NCBI RefSeq assembly: GCF_051014445.1 | Contig: NC_135141.1 | Coordinates: forward strand, 28,667,422 to 28,731,421 | Direction of reading: 5' to 3' | DNA: 64,000 nucleotides | Origin: Colletes latitarsis | Taxonomy: Eukaryota > Arthropoda > Insecta > Hymenoptera > Colletidae | Part shown: piece by piece, positions 25,129 through 36,000 of the stretch | Layout of the letters: each line of letters starts with the position of its first letter | How positions within the stretch are numbered: the first letter of the stretch is position 1 | Notes under the pieces: model-generated | Databases searched by the model: none | Seen by the model: only the letters and a program-made list of their open reading frames with translations | Told to the model about the DNA's origin: nothing | Program-made: the position numbers and the translations under genes

Positions 25129-26607
25129 TTAAAAATTCACGTCGTCCAATTCGCGTACAAGCTTCAGTATAACCTCTAAGGCGGAAGCGTCGGCGTGCCA
25201 CCTGGCGGACGAGACGCTCGGATCAACCGGATGTGGCGTCGCGAGGTGCAGCCGATATCTGAAAGATCGTGTTTGGTTTTACGTTTCGACAGATTTACTG
25301 CCCCGTAAAATTGCCACAGAAATTCCGACGCATCTCGAAATCAAAGCAATAAAACTTTACGAAATCGGCGATAAATCTATGACTACGCCATTGACACGTT
25401 GTCTCACCTAGGACTGCGCACGTCAATTGCCTCGGATTCCACGTTGAGCTCGATTTTGTCGTGTGACTCGCGCGGCATCTTCACCAGGATGGACAGCCAC
25501 TCGCAAGACGCGGTGCTCGGCGTTTTGAAGCCCATCTGATCTACCAACGTGTCATCAATTAGTTATAATCGATATATGTATAAGTATTAAAAACATTTTA
25601 TTAAATCGTCTGGAAGGACGATGACTCCGATACCGGCCGATAGAACACTAACGCTTAAAAAGACGTCCTCCGCTGTCACCGCCTGCTTAAATTTCATCTC
25701 GTATTCCGGCACTTCTCTAGGATCATAAGCTTCGGAAATATGTGCGGCGTCTGCCTCCGACGGATGCCAAATATCATCGGTTCCTTCCTCCAGCGGTGCA
25801 TGTGGCCCCGCGTGTTGCCCAGATATCACATTTGTCGCATTTTCGACGCCGATATGGCCAGGCCCTCGAACAAAGTAATTTTACTAGAGCCACTGATCAC
25901 TTCTGTGATTTGAATTTGATTGCTTTCGAGATAATTGTTTTTCTCGATATGTAGTCTAAATTCCAACCGCTACGAGCGCAGAGGTAGTATTCTACTCTGA
26001 ATCGATAACGTTGCTAGTGATACTGGAATGGTAAAGAAGTTCGCAAACCCCCGATCCATATGGTACAAAAAAAACCAGCTTATAACGTCTGTTTGTACCA
26101 CAGACGAGGTATAGGATTTATTTTATATCTCATTTATGGTTCAACATTTTTAATATCATTTATTTATTCACACGCGAATACAACAGATATTTTTAGAGAT
26201 CATATTATTAGTTCATAGATATCGCCGTTAGATGGTCGTAATAAATATTTCCTTTGAAGTGGTCGCAAAAAATTAACCACGCTATATTTTCGAATTAATA
26301 CATGAACTGTTATAGCTGTGCTGTTTTATAATACACGCCATCATTACAATAAGGAAATAATCTTCCCAGTTTTGTATATTTGATAATAATTCTTGTATCT
26401 CTACTTGAACCAAGGTTTCTAACTCGTTATGAGAATAACGCAAGGAATGCAACGAGTAAATGAAAGAGTTAGATTTTTAAAGCGTTTCGACTCACCAAGT
26501 TTACGCGCGCCAGCTTGTGGTAAATCATCATCAGAATCACTATCTTTTGGTGGACTAATCAAATCTTGCAACGCCTTTATATCTTGATACCCCAAACAGC
26601 CTTCCAT
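25129..26607 (-). CDS. DNAAF6: Dynein axonemal assembly factor 6 (PIH1D3)
   Basis: Four coding exons on the minus strand: 26607..26496, 25864..25653, 25535..25408 and 25258..25129, giving 193 aa (human about 214). Start is MEGCLGYQDI; the ORF extends upstream but the family begins near here. An acidic, serine-rich segment (DSDSDDD) is followed by a GPGHIG motif at the first junction, an REVPEYEMKF block and the C-terminal CS-like beta domain (TPSTASCEW, KLVRELDDVNF). The family acts with HSP90/R2TP in cytoplasmic preassembly of axonemal dynein arms, so expression is expected in sperm and chordotonal neurons. It stands head to head with KARS; a TIR element lies between them, and intron 1 carries another half-end of that family near 26097. 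Donors and acceptors close in phase. Confidence 0.93.
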
Positions 26608-26691
26608 TTTTACAGTAAACAGAAAAAACACTTCACCGAAACGAATGATTTCAAAAGCACGAATCAACAGATGTGGTTGCTAGGATACTAC

Positions 26692-27028
26692 CACAGACGA
26701 GGTATACGGATAGACCTTCCATCTTATGGACTTTCGTGGCCCAATCTGACTGCCATACCGACCTGAAAATTCGAAGGTGACTTTGGCGTCCTCTTCTCAT
26801 GGATGGCGGTCAGTTGAGAAACTATTCACTGAATTAGTATTGATGGGCAGCAGTTGTAACGTGTACGTAAATACATGTGAATTGAGAATAGAAAGGATTG
26901 AAATTCATTTCTAAATCTCTTGGTAATGTTGCGAGTAACACGAAAATGATTATGGGGCTCTAGAGCCCCAGAAAAATGGGCCGAAAAAATACATTGGATG
27001 AAAGGTCTTCTCGTATACCTCGTCTGTG
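26692..27028. mobile_element. 337-bp TIR element in DNAAF6/KARS gap
   Basis: The ends cacagacgaggtatacg and cgtatacctcgtctgtg are perfect over 17 bp and continue imperfectly to about 27 bp (gaccttt/aaggtct). There is no coding capacity, so it is a MITE. The interior resembles 21302-21600. It fills most of the interval between the DNAAF6 start (26607) and the KARS start (27327). Solo ends of the same sequence occur near 6887 and 26097. Confidence 0.85.
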
Positions 27029-27326
27029 ACACTACATTTGAAATATTCTACGCGGGTAAAAGTCGTGCCTAATTTAAGAGATTATTTTCCCGCTCGATTT
27101 CACACACTTTAAAAATCGTGATCGAAATAACAAAGATTTCTACGTGAAATATTTAAACAGAAACAATATTAAACTATAGGATTAATATAAAATGATAATG
27201 AGTTGCAAAGGAAGTTAACCGATTGTTTAACTTGACAGATGAAAACACTTTACAGGTTCACCAACTTACACGGAACTATGGAACAAAGATAGTATGGAAG
27301 AATCCTTTCAACGAAGGTTTACCAAC

Positions 27327-30162
27327 ATGGCGGACACTACGAGTGAAAAAATATCAAAAAAGTGAGTAAAATATTAATACTGCGAAGAAATTAGATTTAC
27401 AAATTCATTTTTTATGCCTATCCAAAGTTATCTTTTATCTATATCTATAGTCCTAACGTAAGCCACATAAAACAGTAGCCAATGTCACTGTCTGGCCACC
27501 CACGTTGTTTAATGAAAAAGTGTCTTTATTGATGTATTTTTTCTAAGTGTTAGATAGTGCAATCTTGTAAAACTATATGATTAAGCATATTTGTTGTATA
27601 TATATGCTCATAAATTGTTGATATAATAACAACGGTAGTTTTAATTAATTATGCTGCGTAACATAACCAAAACATACGTTGGCGTGATACTGCCGGTACT
27701 TTCTAATAAAAAACCTGCAAAATTACATCAGATAACTATACGCCGTTTTCACGTAAAGTGCGTACAACTTAATAGGGATTACACTCGTTTAAATAATAGA
27801 TGAAAATTAATGAGTGTTGCAATCATGCTTACAGTGAATTAAAAAGACGTCTAAAAGCAGAACAGAAATTAAAAGAAAATGCTGAGAAAGAGGCACAAGC
27901 ACTTGCAGCAAAAGCAGCAAAAGGTGAACTCGAATCTAAGGAAAAAAAAGATCTTATAGAAGAGGATATCATTTCAAATGTAAATAACTATATACAATTA
28001 TATAATTGTTATTTTCAAGTTGAACATACAAAATTTGAATTGTATCGTCTGTTTTCCAGGAATACATCAAACTTAGAACACAAGCAGTTAATCAACTCAA
28101 AAATACAAATAATAATCCTTATCCACATAAGTTTCATGTATCGATATCGTTAGAAAATTTCATTGAAAAATTTAACGACAAAGTGAAAGATGAAGAAATA
28201 TTGAAAAATGAAGTACACAGTATTGCTGGTCGTGTGTTTGCTATTAGGGAATCCGGTGCCAAACTAATATTTTATGACCTGAGGGCAGAAGGCCTTAAAA
28301 TTCAAGTTATGGCAAATGCAAGACTTTATGGAGATGAAGAAAAATTTATCAGTGATATTTCTAAAATAAGAAGAGGTGACATTATTGGTGTTGTAGGAAA
28401 TCCTGGGAGAACCAAAAAGGGTGAATTCTCTATCATGTCACATAGTATTATCCTTCTAAGTCCCTGTTTACACATGTTACCAAATCTTTACTTTGGATTA
28501 AAAGATAAGGTGCAAAGAAGTGATTGCATTTTCATTCTGACATACCATTTTCTATTATTAATAATTATATTATTTTTAATTGTTTAGGAGACAAGGTTCC
28601 GACAACGTTATTTAGACTTTATATTAAATGAGAGAGTAAGAAAAACGTTTCATACGCGAGCAAAACTGATAGCGTATATCCGTAAGTTTCTCGACGACCT
28701 CGGCTTTTTAGAAGTTGAAACACCAATGATGAATATGATAGCTGGCGGCGCTACAGCTAAACCTTTTATTACACATCACAATGAATTAAATATGGACTTA
28801 TATATGCGTATTGCTCCAGAACTATATCTTAAAGTAATATATATTGCTATATATAAGGAAAATTTATTTAAAGCATTTTTGCCTATTGCCAAAAGTAAAT
28901 GAATTATTCGAATAACCTGTCTTAAATATCTCACTCTATATAATCATAATTAACTATTACATATACAAATTTTATTAACATAATACTGCTTACATTTTCA
29001 GATGCTAATAGTTGGTGGATTGGACAGAGTATATGAAATTGGAAGACAATTCAGAAACGAAGGAATAGATTTAACACACAATCCAGAGTTTACTACTTGT
29101 GAATTCTACATGGCCTATGCAGACTATAACGACTTAATGTCTATTACAGAGGAAATGGTATCTGGAATGGTGAAGACCATATATGGTAGTTACAAAATAA
29201 TGTATCATCCAGATGGTCCAGAGGGAGAAGCAGTGGAAATTGATTTTACTCCCCCTTTTAAACGAGTATCTATGATGAAAACTCTAGAAGAAGTATTAAA
29301 AGTCAAGTTACCTCCACCAGATGAATTGAATTCACCAGAAGCAAATCAGGTGTTTAATGAACTCTGTATCAAACATGAAATTGAATGCCCTTCACCGAGA
29401 ACAACGACTAGAATGCTAGATAAGGTAAGACTGTTTCTTTTAATCGCTCATTGATTATTGCAGTTGAAAAAGATTGTTTCAATTTGTTGGACGGTATAAT
29501 TATATGTATGTATATATCCACTAAATATACATGTGTGTATACATTCTAAACAGCTCGTTGGTGAATTTATAGAAGAAACTTGTATCAACCCTACATTCAT
29601 TTTGGATCACCCAGAAATTATGTCTCCCTTAGCAAAATGGCATCGTTCTGAAAAAGGTCTTACAGAACGGTTTGAATTATTTATTATGAAGAAAGAAGTA
29701 TGCAATGCATACACAGAATTAAATGATCCCATAGTCCAAAGAGAAAGGTTATTCGTTAAAATAGTTTTGATTAATAACAATTTGACCAAAATACAAACAA
29801 TTTGTTTCGTATGTGTACAGATTTGAGCAACAAGCTAAAGACAAGGCAGCTGGTGACGATGAAGCACAATTAATTGACGAGAATTTTTGTACTGCATTAG
29901 AATACGGTTTACCGCCAACTGCTGGTTGGGGCATAGGCATTGATCGACTTACTATGTTCCTTACAGATACTAATAACATTAAGGTAAATATTCCTATAAA
30001 ATAAATAAAAATAAAAAAAGAGATGACATTAAACGTATATTTATAATCCAGGAAGTACTGTTGTTTCCACAAATGAAACCAGATGATCCAAATAAAAACA
30101 AAGGAACATCAGAAAATGATAAAACGCCATGTGACAGCAATGCAAGTAATGTGGATAAATAA
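27327..30162 (+). CDS. KARS1: Lysine--tRNA ligase (cytosolic isoform)
   Basis: Eight exons: 27327..27361, 27835..27979, 28060..28509, 28588..28833, 29002..29424, 29554..29747, 29821..29983 and 30052..30162; 588 aa (human 597). It charges tRNA-Lys with lysine. Order: lysine-rich N-terminal helix (NELKRRLKAEQ) that in animals aids tRNA binding; anticodon-binding OB fold (about 95-210, GRVFAIRESGAKLIFYDLR); class IIb catalytic core with motif 2 (FRNEGIDLTHNPEFTTCEF, about 309-327) and motif 3 (GWGIGIDRLTMFL, about 533-545). An alternative first exon at 27651-27757 in intron 1 would give a mitochondrial form. Runs toward OTUD6B, leaving about 0.7 kb between the two stop codons, which I see holding only untranslated AT-rich DNA. 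Confidence 0.97.
27651..27757 (+). CDS. KARS1: Alternative first exon: mitochondrial LysRS N-terminus
   Basis: Inside KARS intron 1, an ATG opens a frame MLRNITKTYVGVILPVLSNK... of 35 codons plus 2 nt, ending at a donor (aaa|gtgcgt). The leftover phase matches the acceptor of the shared exon at 27835, so it joins in frame to NELKRRLKAEQ. The peptide is basic with hydrophobic residues and no acidic residue, as in mitochondrial presequences (RRFHVK near the end). Animal KARS is known to make both enzymes by alternative 5' exon use. A second possible donor (ac|gtaaag at 27752) would be out of phase and hit a stop. Confidence 0.75.
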
Positions 30163-30888
30163 AGCAAGATCTTATACTGTGACCTTACCTTATACATCAA
30201 TATGAAAATATTGAATGAAAAATCAGAAAATAAATAAATTGTATATCCAGAAACTAATAGTTGTTTCAATATTTTATCATTTTTATTTCATATTTTATAC
30301 ACATTACTTACCACCAAAATAGTATAAATCTATTAGAACACATCAGAAAAGTATTACTATATATTTCACACATGCGCATAACTTTAACATTTCTGCTGTA
30401 ATAAATTTTCTTTGAATACGTCATTGTTCAACCCTCGTGTAAAATGAAACATTTAATGTAAAAAAACGTTAAAAATAATTAAAAATAAATAGATATTTAC
30501 ATTAGAACTTCAGACCAAGTACTGAACAATGTATACTTGCTATTCATTGGCAGCTTCTTTATATATATTGTCAAACATTTAGGTAATAAATAAATATAAT
30601 TTTTATAGTGATGCAATAACCATTTATATAAAAAAAATTAAAGGAAGACCTACTGATTTATAGCATCTTAATATTTTTAATCTAATTGACTATTAACAGA
30701 TATTATTCATTTTTTAAGTATATGGCTAGTTACCAGAGAAACATTTAAGTATTAATTTAAGATATGACTGATATGTTTCCTGGACAAATTGTGGCAGCTC
30801 TTTAAATGGTTCGTACATTTTATGTCAGTAAAATGTATTAAGAAATTACAAGCTTAATTTCTTAATTAAAAACATTAACCCATATTTA

Positions 30889-32134
30889 TCAACTTTCTTC
30901 TGCTTTAACATATTTTGTAACAGAGTTATAATGGGCACCTAGTTCATACATATGACGATGATAAGTCAATATCATCTTTTTCCCATTGCTATACTCATTA
31001 CCCACAATATAAGGTGCTCCCGATGCTTGAACAACTTCGATTGGACATTTTAATACATGTGAAAGAACTTGTAGCTATTTTAAGTAAAAGTAATTACATA
31101 AATACAGTAGAATTATTAAAACTTTATTATATGTTAAATTTAATTTTCATCTCACCTCGATAGCACCACCCCAAGCATTTGTATCTGCCACATCACTGCA
31201 ATATTTCTCATACTGTTCCGGTGAAAGTAAATTGTCAGAATCTGGATTAGAAATGAATGGTAAAAATTCATTCATCTTTTCTCTCAGATATACAGAAGTT
31301 TTCAATCTGAGCTCTTGAAAATTCAATGGTGTTTCTCCTATAATTTTCAATTGGTGTGCAACAGCGTTGTATAAACTATAAGAGTTATATAATTAATATA
31401 AAACTATAAATATTTACAATTAATACAGAACTAATACATTAAAAATAAATGTCTTACCAATGACCATCGCTTGGAATATCAAACATCATTAGATCGCGTT
31501 CATGAAGAATTTTCTTTATGGCTTGCAATTCTACATTTCTTTTGCCAAAAACATTTAATGCTTCTTGTTCTATTATTCTCTGGTTGCGTTCTTTCTCTGC
31601 ATTTGCTTTCTTGTCTCTTCTCTTCTGTGCTTTTGAAACTCTATGTGTTAACTGTTCATGTTGTACATCATTTTTAATCACTTCATTACTATAATCTTCT
31701 ATATTGTCATCCTCTGTGTTATTAATATTAAGATGTGCAACTTTCCATCTTGCAGATTCTTCTTCTTGTCTTTCATCTAAAGTTTCTTCTAAACGACTGA
31801 TTTCCTCTGTAACCTCTTTCTTCTTCTTTTTATCACCCTTACAAATTGACTTTTTCAAAATTTGTATTTGTGCTAAAATTTTAGATATAATAATTTAAAG
31901 TTTATATTTAAAAATATATTTATGAATTTCCATGATACAAAATACTAATAAAACAAATTATTTTGTAAGTATAAAAGAAACGTTTGTAATGATTTGATAT
32001 TCCAAATGTGACAGCGTAATTTAAAAGGAAAATATTAACGTTCGGTGTTACTTAAAATGATCACCTTGTAGTTCCTTTCGTTCCTTTTTATGCTTTTGTA
32101 TTAATCCTTCCTCCGTTAATATTAACTCTGCCAT
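30889..32134 (-). CDS. OTUD6B: OTU-domain deubiquitinase 6B
   Basis: Four exons on the minus strand: 32134..32065, 31872..31458, 31375..31156 and 31074..30889; 296 aa (human 293). The N-terminal half is a charged coiled coil (residues about 5-60 and 95-145, with the family signature RVSKAQKRRDKKAN). The OTU cysteine-protease domain follows, with catalytic Cys162 in SDGHC and His283 in GAHYNSV. It removes ubiquitin from substrates; the mammalian protein is linked to proteasome assembly and translation initiation control. The Cys codon is split by intron 2 (TG|T). It is divergent from MED15, about 0.9 kb away, with a foldback element between them. Confidence 0.96.
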
Positions 32135-32282
32135 TATGAGTATAGAGGTTCCTTACAAACTATACATTTATTTTAAGGTTGAAAGGAAGAGAGCAGAAGA
32201 GAGTATCGAACATGATCGAACATGATGGCCAATGAATAATAATATGTTCCACGGCATTTTCATGAATCAATTCCCACTCAGG

Positions 32283-32544
32283 GATGCCAGATTCAGCACC
32301 CGGTGCACTACTCACACATGTTAGATCACGTAAACGTGAAGTCGCGGAGTTTCGGAGAAGGCAAATGTGAGCCTTTCTCTCTCGACTCCCACGAGGCGGT
32401 CCGAAATTACTTCGGGCAGCTTCGGACAATCGAGAAAGAGGGCACGTGTCAGTTTGCTTTAGTTGACTTTCCGAAACTCTACGAGCTCACGTACGCGTGA
32501 TCTGGCATAGTGTGAGAGAGCACCTTCGGTGCACTTCTGGCACC
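32283..32544. mobile_element. Foldback element between OTUD6B and MED15
   Basis: The two halves are imperfect reverse complements over about 110 bp each. The ends are ggatgccaga and the complementary tctggcacc; inner blocks include aaggc..atgtgagcctttctct and gagaaagagggcacgtgtc. There is no transposase frame. The arms share blocks with the larger element at 60588-61380, so they are one family. The element lies 150 bp upstream of the OTUD6B start codon. Confidence 0.75.
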
Positions 32545-33024
32545 TCTGTTCCCAGTTCCCATTTAAGATTAAGTCAAGCTTAAATTTTGTTTTCACTTAA
32601 GCCAAATATCCAAGAATTGTTGACTATTTTTAAAGAAAATATTATACTATTTAATTATACAAGATTAATTAATTTAATATTTTTAACGATTAATTTATTC
32701 TCAGATTTAAAAAAAGATAGTTTTCAATATATAATTGATAATATTTATTACATTGAATAATGTATACGATACTTTATACAGAAAAACGATATAAATGCAA
32801 TTATCGTTTTCATAGAAACGCCGTAAGGAGGCTATTTACAAATACCTTCATGTCTCGAACTATGCGTGACTATGCTGCGAAAGTCGGACTTAGACTTTCT
32901 AAGTTAGAGACTTAAACTTTAGAGTTCAGAGTTTACTATATAGATGTTTGGTTGTTAAAGTTACTCCGACAAAAAGAAAGCGTAAGCTTGTTTTAATTGT
33001 GTAGTTAATTATTCAATATAAAAA

Positions 33025-36000
33025 ATGGCAACGGATGAGAATTCTTGGAAAACGCAAAACTTTCGACAAAGTGTAATTGCGAAAATGTAAGTTAATTTAT
33101 GTCAATCAAATTTGAACTGATAAATATTTTAATTTACATGATTTTAATGATACATAGTTTAATAATATAAAATTAACAATAAAAGGAGCATTCATTGTTT
33201 AAATATGTACACATATTCAAGAAAAATAAATTGGTGTGCTTAAATAAATGAAACGTGTATATTTTCTCACAGAGATGAAGTTGTACAATCGTCTGGAATG
33301 CCTACGACAAGAAATAGCATTGATATGGAAAATCATGTTTTTCAAAAAGCAAAAACTAAGGTTTGTTGTTAATCTCTTTGTTCTCCTTACACATTATTAT
33401 TTTTTAAAAAATCAAATTCTTGGTTAGTTTCATTGATAACATTGATTTTTTTCATTGCAGGAAGAATATTTAGGTTTTGTTGCTAGATTGATCCTACATG
33501 TCAGAGAACTAAGTAATATATATTTCATTTGTTACCTAGAACTTGGATTATAGCACTTAAATTTTTTTATAATATTGTATTATGCTTTCCAGATTCTAAG
33601 AAGGGTGCAGGAGGTGCTGCACCAGGTACAGCTGGTTCTGGAAATCAAGGGATGCCAGATCCAATTGGGGCACTACAAACATTAGCACGTCAGGGGACTG
33701 GTATTAATCAAATGATGAGTATGAGCGGGCCAGGATCCAATCCTCAAGGAATAATTCAACAACAACCTACTAATACTGCTACAAATTGTGAGTTTATTCC
33801 CCATGAAGAGTAAGACAATCTGTTCACTTCCTGTTCTAACCTACTTTTGCAGGATTTTAGATTACAGATCTATGTTGTTACGTATACAATATTAGATGTA
33901 ATAACTTACTAATCATACCACTCACCTGATTCATTTGTTCTGAAACTTTCAGTATGGGTTGTTTCATATCAATACAATGTATTGTAAGGAGAAAAAAGGA
34001 ATGGATTAAAAATGATATGACATCAATATTTAAGGCTTTCAAAGGCTAACTAAAACATTTGACTCAATATCTGCCAGGATTGATATTTCTTTCTCTCTAC
34101 AATACATTTAGTATACATTCATTACAAAAAGAAAAAGAGTAAATTGCACATTTGCTGTGATTACTTATATACATACAAAATATACACGAGGCATGGAAAC
34201 ATAAAGTGTATATTAATAATTAAAATTAGAATTTTAATTTAATATTTGGTAGACATATTTTCGAGACTACAAAAATCGATATTTTTAATTCCACAAAGTA
34301 GAATGGCCCTTTAAGACAAAAATTGGAGTTATCAAACTGTTTTTTTGCATTTTTTAAATTCAAAATGTTGTACATGAGTATTATTTTCAACTATCAAAAA
34401 ATCGAGTTTATTAAAACAAATGATTAAAGAAAATTTTTGTTCATATGTAATTTTTAAAGTATTAGAAAACTCTTTGAGATATGCTCAACTCTGACACTAA
34501 AAACTACACATATTCAAGTTTCAGCAAAATCCAAAATGGTAGTTTATATACATATAAAAAGGGGTATGTGTTGTATCTAAAGGAGCATACAATAGAATCA
34601 TAGTAATATTGAAATTTAGAATCTTTTTTCTTGGAAAGAGATATTTAAAAAGTATTGGATTTAAATACTTAGTAATATCTAATGTTATAAATTGATAATT
34701 TTATTAAATATTTTTATTTTGTAGCAAACGGAAACTTAACCTAATCATTATTATTATAAAAGATTGTAATCACTATTTATATATAAACAGATTTTGAAAA
34801 AATGCCAAAATTGACTAACAGATATTACTCACAATATGAAAGTTCTGCGGAAAGTGAATTTCTTTATGATTCAGATAACTCAGATTCATATAACAGATTA
34901 ATGAATTCACCATCTCAAGTTTCATTTCGACGATATATTGAACATAGAAATGATGAAGAAGAAATGCATGAATTTTGGAAGGATACATTACATGAAAAAA
35001 AAAATCATGCAAAAGAAATTAAAAAGCAATGTGGTATGGCAGTTGACCTAACAGATAATCGTGTATCTTATATTTATGAACCTGTCATTAATGAATCTTC
35101 TATAGAAGGCATCAAGTTTGTAGTAACACTTAAATATATTAAACTATTGCGCAAATGGTACCTCAGTTTAGGATACAGCCGATTACCAGAAGTGATCAAA
35201 CTTGATAACAACATAAAAAATGGTGTTTATAATCCTATTGAACGAAGAGTACTCAACATGATGCGCGAAATCAAGATTTTGTTAGACAATTTTGTACAGA
35301 GATTAACATATGTGCATCAAGTGATTGATAAAGTGAAAGAAACTTATAGAGATATACAATTTGATATAGATAAATCACTGGTCTATTTAAAAGTATTGCT
35401 GGTAGAAAAAGGCTGGCCAAAAAACTTAGAGAAAACAAGTTCTAAAGATATTATTATTTTAAAGCTAAAATTGGATGAAAATCTACAAACTAAAGATATT
35501 TCGTACGAATATATATGCGAAAAAAGTATACCGAAAGAAATAAAAGAAATGTGCACAGATAAACTTGAGAATATGGTAAAAATATTTTTCTCTTGCCGTT
35601 TAATGGAAGCATTTGAAAAGTTTATGAATGAAGAAATTTCAGTTGAAAATGAGCATTTTGAAGAAGTATCACCATCATCATAATTATATCATTGTAATAT
35701 ATGTATTTAAGATGTATGAAGCGATTAAATGATAAAATATGTGCCTTACTTTTTTATAATGAAATATTAAATTAATTTTATATAATTATATATCGATTTT
35801 CATTATCTGCATTATGTTTTCTAAAATATTCTAGTTATATAAGTAAATTATATGTTTAATCATACGTGTAAATTGGAAAAATATACTCTTTACAAAATAT
35901 AGCATTCGCATTATTTTATGTATATATTTAATACTTAATTCTGAATTCTTTTATACATATACCAATTTTTCATGGGATAATACAACTACACATTTATTTA

